From Tubulanus polymorphus (taxonomy: Eukaryota; Nemertea; Palaeonemertea; Tubulaniformes; Tubulanidae), in contig NC_134026.1 in the NCBI RefSeq assembly GCF_964204645.1, positions 29,220,650-29,284,649 on the forward strand: 64,000 bases of DNA, given 5' to 3'. The notes under the pieces were generated by a model. That model ran no database searches, was not told the DNA's origin, and was given only the letters and a program-made list of their open reading frames with translations. A program made the position numbers and the translations under genes. Below, one piece after another: positions 50,165 through 64,000 of this stretch. Position 1 is the stretch's first letter. Each line of letters starts with the position of its first letter.

Positions 50165-53100
50165 GAGAAATAATCAGTCATCCTCTCACGCTGCTTCAAA
50201 CTATATCAATATTCAACTCTGTGAATATATAGCCTTTTAATTAATAGAGAATTTGAATAATGACGTGCTGTGAATGTTTGACTTATTGCTTTATTCTATG
50301 CGCGTAAACAATACTTTTTAAGCATATATTCAATAGTTTGATTTCATACAGCCTTTTATTAATAACTGCATCAATTCTATTTTGTTTGGAACTATGACTT
50401 CCTTCCTGCCTCTGCTGTATTTAGTAATGACAGGTATTCTCTGATGATTGTTTAGCTGAAAGGGGTTTGATGGGGTTTGATGAATCCTCCGTTGACTAAT
50501 GATCAATGCCTAGCTTAGATTCTCTAAGGAATATACCATAGACGTAAAGGGGGAAGAACTGGTATTAAAATCCGGTTCATCGGCAAATCGGATCAATTCA
50601 AGGTCGAAGAGTGAATTAATCCTTATTGAAATTTGACCCCGTCGTTAGGAATGAGTTGTGGACACTGTAAGGTATTTAACTGCGAGTTCTATTCAGCTTC
50701 GAGCTGTGAGAACTGAACCGAATGGCAACAGATGCTACGAACATTAAGACGTTCCGATGATCGGAACAACCGTATTGGTTACGTCTTCAACAGTTACTGT
50801 CTTTATAAGCGGCTTAACCTTAACCTCCCACCTAAAATCAATGTCGATATAAAAACAAGACGAGGAAGGTGAAACCAAGGATCCCTAGCAACAGCGATGA
50901 TTGGTTACGCCTACTTCATGAATGAACGCCGCAGTAGTGAACGCCGTTAAAACTGTTACTAAAGAAACAGGAGTGCCAGTACTAACTACGCGGCTGCACA
51001 GCAATTTATACGTCTATTGCGTAGGTAATTTCAAGAATTAATACCTAAATGCAATACACTTAGAGCGATGATACAAGCATTAGTTGTGAAAACTAGTGTT
51101 ATATATCTACTGTCAAAGCTTTTTCATCAGTACACGTTTCATGCTATAAAACGTAAACCTTCTTTCAGTCAAATATAGCTCAACATAAATTATCTTTTCT
51201 TATCTCATACTGTTATCTTTTTTGATATATTTTTTTTCCACAATTTATACGTCATCCAATTATGTTTGCATTCGTATATTTTTTAACTCGACATAAAACG
51301 GCTGTGAATATAATACGCATGTTTCATAAAGATGCAACAAATTGTGGCGAAGTTGGTCATAAAATTGGTAAAATTGCAAAGATATCTCAATAAATAATAA
51401 ACAGTTCATTGATTCATCTATCCATGATCTGTTACGGTATACGTACCTTTCGGGGGAAAGTAAGATTTACTTTCAGCTTTATGCGGCCAATCAACAACAA
51501 GAGGACCGAATCGCCTAAATGCAGCCGTTATCTCTTCTGCAAAATATCGAATAAATAATGCCCGGTTAGAAAGATTCAACGATAAATCGTCAACTCGCGT
51601 GGAAACTTTTACAACTTAAAAAACTGATGAGACGAAGAAAATGTATTCATGAGGGGAACATTAAAATTTCGCGAATAAAATCTACATATATTTCTATTTT
51701 GTTGATCATTCATCGATGAAATACTGCTGCGTAGAAGATTCATCGCGCTCCTACACAACTAGGAAGGTAACATCGTTTATATTACGGCATACCGCCTTAA
51801 CGGAAACGCATCAATACGCAAAACTACAGAAAGTGATTGCCTCGTATAAAATAATCCTCCAGACGAGCCTTCAATTATTAAAGCCTCTTGGTATGCAATA
51901 AATGTCAACATCGCTGAATCCCAATTACAATCGATCAAAACCGGCACAAAAGTTAAAAAATACGTCATCGTCGTCTGCACGTTTAGCAATACGTGACCCG
52001 ACAGGTTTACACTAATTACATCATCGTCAAATATTCTATTACATGTATTCCCTTCTTTAATTCTTTATTGGAAGAGGCAACGCGAGGTAATACCTCACCG
52101 ACGTAATACCTCATGGCCTCCGCTATCTTGAGGGTATTAGATCTTTGGTCAGGATACTTAAAATGGAAACGAACTATCCAGGCAGGATACAAGACATTTC
52201 TGTTACAAGATTGTGAATTTAATCAACCGCGTTTTCTTGATTAGAAACTAAAAAATCGAAGGCAAACTGGGATACAATTGACACAGTTGAGGATACTAAC
52301 AATGTAGTCAATATTCACAGAAATTTGTATATATTGCTTATATTTGATACAGTGAAAAATAAATTCATTCATTCAATGTAAGATCTCACATAGCGAAAAA
52401 TATTTTCAAAAATTGTCAATAAATCGAGCCTTGATTTCACGGGAAACGCGTTTGTATTATATTCTCAATGGAGAGAAGTCTAAACTGTGTAAACAAGACT
52501 TTAATCAGAAAAAGCTAAGAGTATTTTCCACATCTCAATCGACGATCGAAAAAACAACTGAACATCTATGAATAATTATTCGACGGTGATCAATAAGTTT
52601 GCGTTGCTAGAGAAATAATGAGAAATAGTGAGAAATAGTTGAAGTAGTGGGTGGCAGTGAGGGTAATCGAATCTAGCTGTACTCATCTGGAGAACCCGCC
52701 ATCACCACGGAGAACCCGCAATCATGGAGAACCCGCCATCACGGAGAACCCGCCATCATGGAGAACCTGCCATCACAGAACCCACCATCACCACGGAGAA
52801 CGCGCCATCACGGAGAACCCACCATCACCACGGAGAACCCGCAATCATGGAGAACCCGCCATCACAGAACCCACCATCACCACGGAGAACCCGCCATCAC
52901 GGAGAACCCGCCATCACAGAGAACCCACCATCACCACGGAGAACCCACCATCACCACGGGGAACCCACCACCACAGAGAACCCGGTGAATTGCTGGAATA
53001 ATTAGTCACTAAAATAAAGACCTGTCACATTTGCAAATAGGGTTTATTTAAGTGGATAATAGGATGATGATAAAAGGTTTTTATTGGCTGAAACTAGCGA

Positions 53101-56100
53101 TTTATTCATCCTAGTTAAGCCTACTGCGTTAAGGAAGGTTGTGACCTCTAAACGCGAATCACGTAATGAAGTCATTGAACGACACGTGACATTTTAGACA
53201 CGTCATTCTAGGTGAGAAATGACCACCTCAGCACCGACTACTGCCCCCGACTCATTCTTACTCCGATGACGACGACAAAAAGGTACGTTAAGCGTGTTCA
53301 CCGCGCTGTTACAAATAAGCAGCGATTTATGAAGAGTAGTTTGTCATGTTCGCGGTGAAGTCATCTAGCGGTCAAATAAACGTCGTCATCGGCATCGCGC
53401 ATCTTACCGTTCTACCACTATTCTATCAGTCCTAGTTATCAATCGTTCAGTACATATGTGACTAGCGTACCGATTATTACCGGTTCAAAGCGACGCACAC
53501 ACTCGAAAGACCGGCGAGTAACAGTTTTAAAACCGGCTATACCCGTGTATACCACGCGCGGAAATTGGTCGAAACAGCTATGTACATAAGAGATCAATAC
53601 AGCTCTATTAAAGCGCTTTTCACTAGTTAACGCTGAACAGGAAATTAATTGGCCAACAAACGATAATAGCTTAGCTGAAATGCGGTGCTTAAGTCGGGAT
53701 ATTCGATATTTGTTGACAGAATTTATCGAAACAAGGTCTTTGAGTACGTTTTATCGGTTGAAATTTCAATTCGTGTGACCTAAAAAATTTTCCAAAATAT
53801 GAAATGAATTCATACTCGAATGACCGAACATAATGTTAAATGAGTATTCAGGCTCGTTAATATCGTCGTCAGGGTTATATGCACCGGTGTGCATTAATGT
53901 ATTATTGCATTAAATAATGCCGGGACCCAATCACACAGCTGCGTTCTATTCTCATGTTCGATATCACAGCTGAAACAAATATTGCCAAACTACAAAATTA
54001 TCAAAACTGACTTTGATCGATAGTCACGTTCACACTTCTACGTCTAGAACGGTCTTAATTTAGTCAGTTCTAATTTAGAAGAAGCGTTCACGCTAGTGAG
54101 AAGTTCGTTACGAATGGGTATGTTCCATTTTAGAACGGACAGATTTAGTCCGACCAAAAACACTGATCCAGGTCTGTTTAGAATAGACCGCTCTCCGGGC
54201 GAATAGAAACTTTGCTTCATTTGTCTGTCGATCGCAGCGATGCATCGTAATCGGTCCGTTCCAGGTACAGGGCCGCGTTAGAACGGACTAACTAGTGATT
54301 GAACATGGCTAATGCATTCAGTGTATCGTCGCTAACAGAACCACTGAATCGTATATAGGTCTCCCCTCTAAATGTCACACGTCGAGAGAGACAGTCGTGG
54401 ATTCAAGAAATTTAAAAATCAGTATAATAAATGCCGCCGATATTGCGCTGCGCGACACATGTTGCGCTCGCTCCTCGGCAAAACCAAGAATTTCATTAAC
54501 ACGCTGTATTCAGTTTCCATGGTAACCGTGTAATACCGTACTATTCCACACGTGGCTACTATATTTTACCATGTCCTCCGTGTTCGCATTATCTACAGCA
54601 TTTACCCATTAAATCTCTTCTGGTTTTTTTCTAAGTTTATCGAATCGTAAGGCATAATCGGTAAAATATGGACTTCAAGTTCCACTAGGTGAAGATTTAA
54701 TTCTCGAGTTATATTTCTCTAAATGATTCTGGAATTCTCTGCTGGAGCCTTCATTTCAACTGAATACACTCTACGTATTCGGAAACAGCGTAGAGGCGAA
54801 CAGTTTATAATCCGGAATCGCTATTCCTAAACCGGAATACTAACAATCGAATCCAGCCTAACATATTTTATCTAAAGAATCAAATTCAACTCAAATCTAT
54901 GGTTCTGCGTCCTGATAATATAAACGAATGAAGATCATAATCATTAATACACCACGCTTTTAAATGTAGAATTCATCAATTGTTGATTCAAAGTTGATTC
55001 TAAAATATAGAGTTGGGGCAGGGGCAGTTAGTAGTCTAAACAGCGCTTGAATTATATAGCCATTCAGACGAGAAGATTTTATGAATGAATGCAGCATAAA
55101 TTATCATACGACTATCAGCGTAGAAATTTCACCTCAATATCGATTTATTTTTGTTGCATGCATAATCAGTTCAACAGCCGCATTCTATTTACACAGTAGC
55201 ACATGATTTCAAACCCATTTTTAAATAAACATATTTTTCATTCGTTCTTCGATTAAAAACTAGAAAACGTGCCGCGAATAAAAACCAGATACTGATTACT
55301 TTAACAGCAATTTGATGAGATCTCCACGAGTTGATTTAGAGCAGAACATGCCCCTTTCACTTTTACATCCAACCCTCTGAAAACCAGTCCCTCTTTTTAA
55401 ATATCTGATGCCCATATCATATCAATTCTCTCAATGTTTATAATGATGAAAAATAGCAGATTGCACCAAAAAACAAAGCATTACGATTTTCTACATTTTT
55501 GTGGAGTCTCACAATTATACATGCAAAACAATCAATCTACATTGAGATAATCAATGCAGACCTTCTAAACCCCTGAGAATAACCTCGAGAATAACGACAG
55601 GTCTCTGAAATTCTCTAAAACTATCACCCGAGTTCGATAAAGAAAGGAGAAAGTGGTAGGATAGTTCATGACAAGTGTTTGCAGATTGATCGCACATTTT
55701 CAGCCATATGATTATTGTCTAAAACTACCGTATATATCTATATCAATCATACATTTTATTGTTACGCGAAGCGAAATCGGATTCAGTTTTTCATCTCTGA
55801 TCTCTGATGCATTTATCATAACGTTGTCAGCGTATGTTATTATATTTCTCACAGGTAACTGCTGTAACCATGACTTCACTCCTTCTCTGCGAGCTGTGTG
55901 AACTTTTTCTCACCTTTTTCTAACGAGCCTACACGACAACCCACCCTTCATCTGTCAGAAGAAACTAATCATTACGATGCCGCTGCTTACGACAAAGATT
56001 TCTGTGTCAACGTTTGTCAAATCAACTCATCAATTCTATAATCACTACAACAGAAACTACTTCCATTTCTTCGAATGGCTGTCTTCAATATTCGATGTTT

Positions 56101-59100
56101 TTTTCGATCACTTTTTTTTGTAATCAATCATTTTACGACAGGACTGAAGACTCCATCACGGGAACGCGTGTTTTAAGTCATTGACAGGTGTTTGAATTTT
56201 ATATCGGCATATTTCAGTGCCCACACGCACTGCAGCTTATCAAAGAGGGAGAGAGGAGAGAGGGAACGATCTTTATCTTGCCTTTGAAGAAGCTCTTTTA
56301 AAGTCTCAAAGATGAAATTGTATTTCGTTATTTCATCTTTTGAAATCGATACTTCACATCAGTCGTTTATCGAATAGGAAATCTATAAAATACTCCGGCT
56401 TTCATCAAAAAGCTAGCGCGACACTTCAAACATATCCCTTCTCATTAGTTTCCATTTGAAGAGCGAATTGAAAGACAAACCGAAATGCAGCTAAAACAAT
56501 GATTGAAATGTATATATATATATGTATAAACAGGTGAAGCTCGTTGAATACTAATTGGTAATGAACGCGTTTTAATTGATCAATTTACGTATTTTGCTGA
56601 TGAAATTGAAATGTTAGTCGATGCAGTGGATGTAACATCGATCAAACTGAACAGTGAATTCACGATATAACCTGTCATACTCAGTCACTATTCCTTCAAA
56701 TATCGAACATAGTCGAAGAGAGCGAAAATATGAAGTTAAGATGACAATTTTGACAGTAACTAATGCAATATTGTTAGACATTGTAATAACGTCAATAGGA
56801 GCAGAATCTGTTCAAATCTCCGGAGACTATTTTATACATGAATAAATCAATTCTGATTAGAAAACATTTTGGCCGTGATCGCGCAAGCTTTTGAACCCGG
56901 CTAAGTTCGTCTCGTGCGACACTAACCGTTTCACACCGGTACCAAACTGGTCAGTGCCTGTTTGACACAGCCCACATTACGTCCACGCGCTCTCTAATTA
57001 GGCACCGGCCAAATTTCACTCGGTCTGGTCCGACCAGTCGACCAAATCATGTGATTGCGGCTTAATGTCTGCATTGACATTTCTATATCAACGGAATAAA
57101 AACTTTATATTCGTACATAGAATATTGTCATGAGAACCCGGTATAAACTTTCATCGTTTTGATGACATCGAGTAATAGTTTGATGCTTCTTCATCGCGAA
57201 TGACGTCTTGTTTCCGTAAAATAACGGTAATAGCCCAATCAGACAGAGAATATAATAACATGGTGACAACGCAGGCGAAAACGAAATTATTTTGGCTTTA
57301 GTTACCGCGAGGTAACAACAAGCTACGTATATATAAATCGTTTTTAGCTTAAGTATCAAAGCAGAAATAAAAGAATAAAAATTATAAATTTTCGGTTTTG
57401 AAGTGAAAACCATCAATGAATGGCGTTGTTATTACCAGCGAACTTTAATCAATTTTTTTCAATCATTTGGTTTTTTCATTTCGTGTTTGATAGCATTCCT
57501 GTCATTAATCGTGAAACATTGCCTATTTCTGCCTCTGCAAGCCATCTTTGTTTTTGTTGAAATGATATTTGAAATAAGCGTTCAGATGTTGCTCCAGTTT
57601 TGTAGAGTCACCTTGACTTTCGATGCGGTCATTTTTCATTATAAGCTAGTAAGCTATGAATATGATTAATAGTCGGCGTTCGTGTATTTTTTGCATATGA
57701 CGATATATTCCCGGCAGGGTTTACAGATATATATATATATATACACAAATCTGCCGCTAACGAAATCATATCACATACTGCAACATCAAAATCAAAGGAC
57801 GATCGCGATGAAAACCAGGAAGAGATTCGGATTGTCGTCTCGCCGCCCGTGAACTGGTGTCTACTGAAATACCTCGTTAAAGTGAGTCATATATCTAGAA
57901 AGCAATTCCATTATACATTACACATCTACGGGCAACCTTCGAATTATCTTCAACTATCAAATCACGCCCTAAAGCCTTCACTTCTAATGCTACTGATCAG
58001 CGCGCTTTATATGAAGCATTTTTGAACTAATAAATAGTAATGGTATGATTGTATGAAGTCGATGGCTGTTCTAGTGGAGGTTCTTCACAAAACACGCTCG
58101 TTAATTTCGTATATGACTAATGCAATCAGTCGATGTAACATATGCTTTTGTTGCTCGGTTGCGGATTATAGCGAAAAAATTTTCCAAACATTAATCTTTA
58201 TTACTAGTGCCAGAAAAACGGGTGACATTTCGGAAAGAAATTAAGCTTTCGAAGATAGATATAGGTGTTAGGGGAAGGAAGGAAATTGCATACGTCATAT
58301 TTCACATTTGTATAATGATAAATCGCGGGTAACGAACGTAATCTTTTCTTCAAAGAGAAAAAAACATCAAAGCGGCTAAAAGATCATTTTCATTTCAGAA
58401 CTCGTTTTAAAAGTTAAATATTTGCCGCGAGACGAACAGAGTTAAGATAAATGCAGCGCTTATCGAAGTAGCTAACGAGGTATATGATGATGAAGCGAAC
58501 CCAAGGTTTGCACCATTCAGCCTAGAATTCTATTTATCATGTCTTCTCTAGGGCCAAATAGCCATCCTCTGAATGAGGTACAAGATCATTACACGCGAAG
58601 GTGAAAGTTTATAAAAACAAATATTAAGGTCTAAAGCACTAAAACTACAAGGAAAAATATTTTCTAAATCGTTTTCTAAAATTCCATAGCTTTTTCATAG
58701 CTTCAGACTTTTCCGAGTCTTGAAAAAATGATTTCGTTAACTTTTCCATGATTTTCAGGATTCGTACGACCCCCGTGAACCACATAAATCATATCGTTTC
58801 ACGTAAGTACTATAGCAGACGCAATCTGTATATGTGATAAGGGTAAGTGCTTTAGGTAATACTGAGAAAATTGACCCGATAACTGGTTTGTTATATATTA
58901 CTGCTTCAGTGGTTGTCACATAATTAATGTACCTGAGGTATTTAATTGCAGAAAGCGTAATACGCGACCTCTTTACCGGTGTATTAATGGGTTACTGGTC
59001 CCGGGGTTTCAAGTGCTCTCCTGACGATTCAATGAATTCAATTGCCTTCGCAAACAATATAGTAATACACGGTACAATAAAAGCGATTTATGTATCGGAT

Positions 59101-59830
59101 GAAATGATAAAACATTAGTCATATTACTATTAAATGTCGTCCGGCTACATCGAGGTAATCGCGAGGTAATCGTTCAATTATTCAATAAAACAAACCGCGA
59201 GTTTACAAAACTCTGTCATATGCGGTAAAATATAACGTTCATAAAGCATTAAGCAGAGACCAAACGGATCGGTTATTCCTGGATGTAAGGACTTTTCACG
59301 GAGTTTTAAAGGGGAACATTTCATATTTCGAGGAAGCGTCTGCATCACTTTCATATACCAATTACTGTAGACTCGCCCTAAATCGGTACCGTTAACCGTT
59401 TCGTGGTAAACCAATATTTTGGTGGTTTTGTCAACAAATTCTTATTCTTTACTCTAGTGCCCAACTAGTGCCTAGTTTACTATACAACTACAAACATTTC
59501 CAATTGCTTATTTCTCAAAATTGAAGGAGTTTTAAAGAAGGTTATAACATTTTGTTCAAATATAGCTCCTTTAAACGCATTTTCCGTTTTGAAGCTTTTT
59601 AAGGAATCGAAGAGTCGTAGGAACCCATGGAAGAAAAAATAATTTACCTTCGTCGATATCGGGCGGCAGTCCACCGACAAACACTTTACGCGAATAACGT
59701 TCGATACGTTCGATTCCCTGCGAATTCGGCGAGTTTCTGGAAGGTGAATTCATATTTGGCACGGTCTGATCCAACGAACCATCGTCGTTTAGAAGGTGGT
59801 TATCATCGCCGAATCCAAACGGAGATTTTC
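38928..59830 (-). CDS. Cytoplasmic polyadenylation element-binding protein, CPEB2/3/4 type, C-terminal half
   Basis: Six exons in transcript order: 59648-59830, 51447-51536, 47993-48107 preceded by 49423-49541, 39523-39704 and 38928-39155. The phases join; the 5' part lies beyond the window. In protein order: FGFGDDNHLL and SPSRNSPNS, the linker typical of CPEB2-4. Then RRM1 with RNP2 VFVGGL and RNP1 GYCFLLF, including LVVDWPHKAESKSYFPPKG. Then RRM2 with IFVGGV and GAGRVAF, and VELAMIMDRLYGGVCYAG. Last the ZZ zinc-binding domain (CDEC, CGGKFAPFFC, CLQYYCEHCW, final His). The protein ends VPFRWC. CPEBs bind U-rich CPEs in 3' UTRs and control poly(A) tail length and translation in germ cells, embryos and neurons. 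Identity to vertebrate CPEB2-4 is very high in the RRMs. The N-terminal low-complexity region is not in the window. Confidence 0.95.
43085..43667. repeat. 36-bp minisatellite, about 16 copies
   Basis: Direct tandem repeats of a 36-bp unit containing CCCAGTGATCATCGCACCAC and AGACTCCCTGTGACTG. Units differ at a few positions (TGTGACT, TGAGACT or TACGACT), and two have lost one C (35 bp). It lies inside a CPEB intron. The translated repeats in several frames are artefacts. Confidence 0.97.
44101..44165. repeat. GA/GGGGA-rich simple repeat
   Basis: A purine run of GAGAG and GGGGAGAG units in a CPEB intron. Confidence 0.9.
45090..45290. mobile_element. Truncated hAT-like non-autonomous element
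   Basis: It begins CAGGGTGGCCAC, a terminus common in hAT-derived elements, and contains repeated ATTCCCTGA motifs typical of that kind of MITE. The complementary right terminus was not found, so the element is partial or diverged. Confidence 0.4.
46178..46254. ncRNA. Candidate miRNA-like hairpin
   Basis: Arms of about 33 nt with an 11-nt loop (TTAGCCAACTA). The inner 16 bp (TTCAGGAATACTAATG and its complement) are perfect. The pairing then continues with one mismatch through GTTAT, and TATATC matches again at the base. The size and shape fit a microRNA precursor, or the remains of a short MITE. It lies in a CPEB intron; the orientation of any transcript is unknown. Confidence 0.35.
48108..49422. 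other. CPEB intron
   Basis: 1.3 kb of non-coding DNA. A GA run lies right beside the acceptor at 48111-48129. At about 48690-48910 there are GGACCAAAC/GGTCCATCC and TTGGACGGGACTAAATT segments, related to the dispersed TTAGTCCG repeat family. Confidence 0.4.
49542..51446. other. CPEB intron with (CTG)11
   Basis: 1.9 kb of non-coding DNA. It contains an uninterrupted (CTG)11 repeat at 50131-50163. On the gene's strand this is (CAG)11 directly after TTTCTCACAG, so it resembles a splice acceptor followed by a polyglutamine exon; its position inside the RRM1 coding sequence makes this unlikely. Confidence 0.5.
52690..52984. repeat. Minisatellite of GAGAACCCGCCATCAC-type units
   Basis: Short units of about 16-21 bp built from GAGAACCC, GCCATCAC or ACCATCACCACG, repeated with higher-order alternation. 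His/Pro/Glu-rich open frames in all forward frames are artefacts of the repeat. Confidence 0.93.
54020..54300. repeat. MITE-like repeat with AGAACGGAC motifs
   Basis: Several direct and inverted copies of TAGAACGG/CCGTTCTA-type motifs within 280 bp, ending GAACGGACTAACTAGTG. This end resembles one end of the insert in eIF3e intron 6 (GACTAACTAGCG). Confidence 0.45.

Positions 59831-64000
<4,170 letters not shown>

Larger units (their letters stand above)
51537..59647. other. CPEB intron of 8.1 kb splitting RRM1
   Basis: Contains a CACGG/GAGAACC minisatellite (52690-52984), MITE-like sequence at 54020-54300 with several AGAACGGAC motifs, and a repeat at about 54740-54850 that recurs near 61257-61345. 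No nested gene was recognised. Confidence 0.5.

Noticed and set aside
52651-53005. His/Pro-rich plus-strand frames
   Set aside because: All three frames are open because of the minisatellite; there is no codon preference or homology.

Overview
The window is animal nuclear DNA. It is AT-rich, its genes are split by many short GT-AG introns, and there are no bacterial-style operons. The proteins recognised are eukaryotic or metazoan: eIF3e, an AGPAT5-type acyltransferase, TMEM128, sideroflexin, a CPEB2-4-type translational regulator and a large lipid transfer protein. A secreted, multi-domain Cu-only superoxide dismutase repeat protein and the style of the small transposons point to a marine invertebrate, perhaps a lophotrochozoan. 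No species can be named from the sequence alone.

Layout. 1-2458 (-): N-terminal part of an apolipophorin/vitellogenin-like lipid transfer protein, running off the left edge. 3174-6084 (+): complete eIF3e in 13 exons. 8033-10555 (-): complete AGPAT5-like lysophosphatidic acid acyltransferase in 8 exons. 11632-16253 (+): Cu-only SOD repeat protein with about seven SOD-like units and a hydrophobic C-terminus (5' end unresolved). 18572-20178 (-): TMEM128 in 4 exons. 20681-22881 (+): sideroflexin in 9 exons. 24514-26170 and 28307-29382 (+): two copies of an unrecognised secreted Cys-rich gene, the second broken by a frameshift, with a LINE 3' fragment between them. 38928-59830 (-): the RNA-binding half of a CPEB2-4 gene, with introns of up to 8 kb, a probable 3' UTR of several kb, and a 5' end beyond the right edge.

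The left 23 kb is compact, with genes alternating in direction. Neighbours are head-to-head (lipid transfer protein/eIF3e, AGPAT5/CSRP, TMEM128/sideroflexin) or tail-to-tail (eIF3e/AGPAT5, CSRP/TMEM128). The right 35 kb is one sparse locus filled with repeats: a 36-bp minisatellite, a second minisatellite, (TA)n, (CTG)11, (TAG)n, MITE-like inverted repeats and a miRNA-like hairpin. These genes do not form a pathway; they are ordinary neighbours in an animal genome. The most unusual items are the SOD repeat protein, whose degenerate units surround two complete copper sites, and the young duplicated secreted gene pair.

All exon models come from reading splice sites and reading frames by eye. 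Exon phases were checked for continuity, but no transcript evidence was available.
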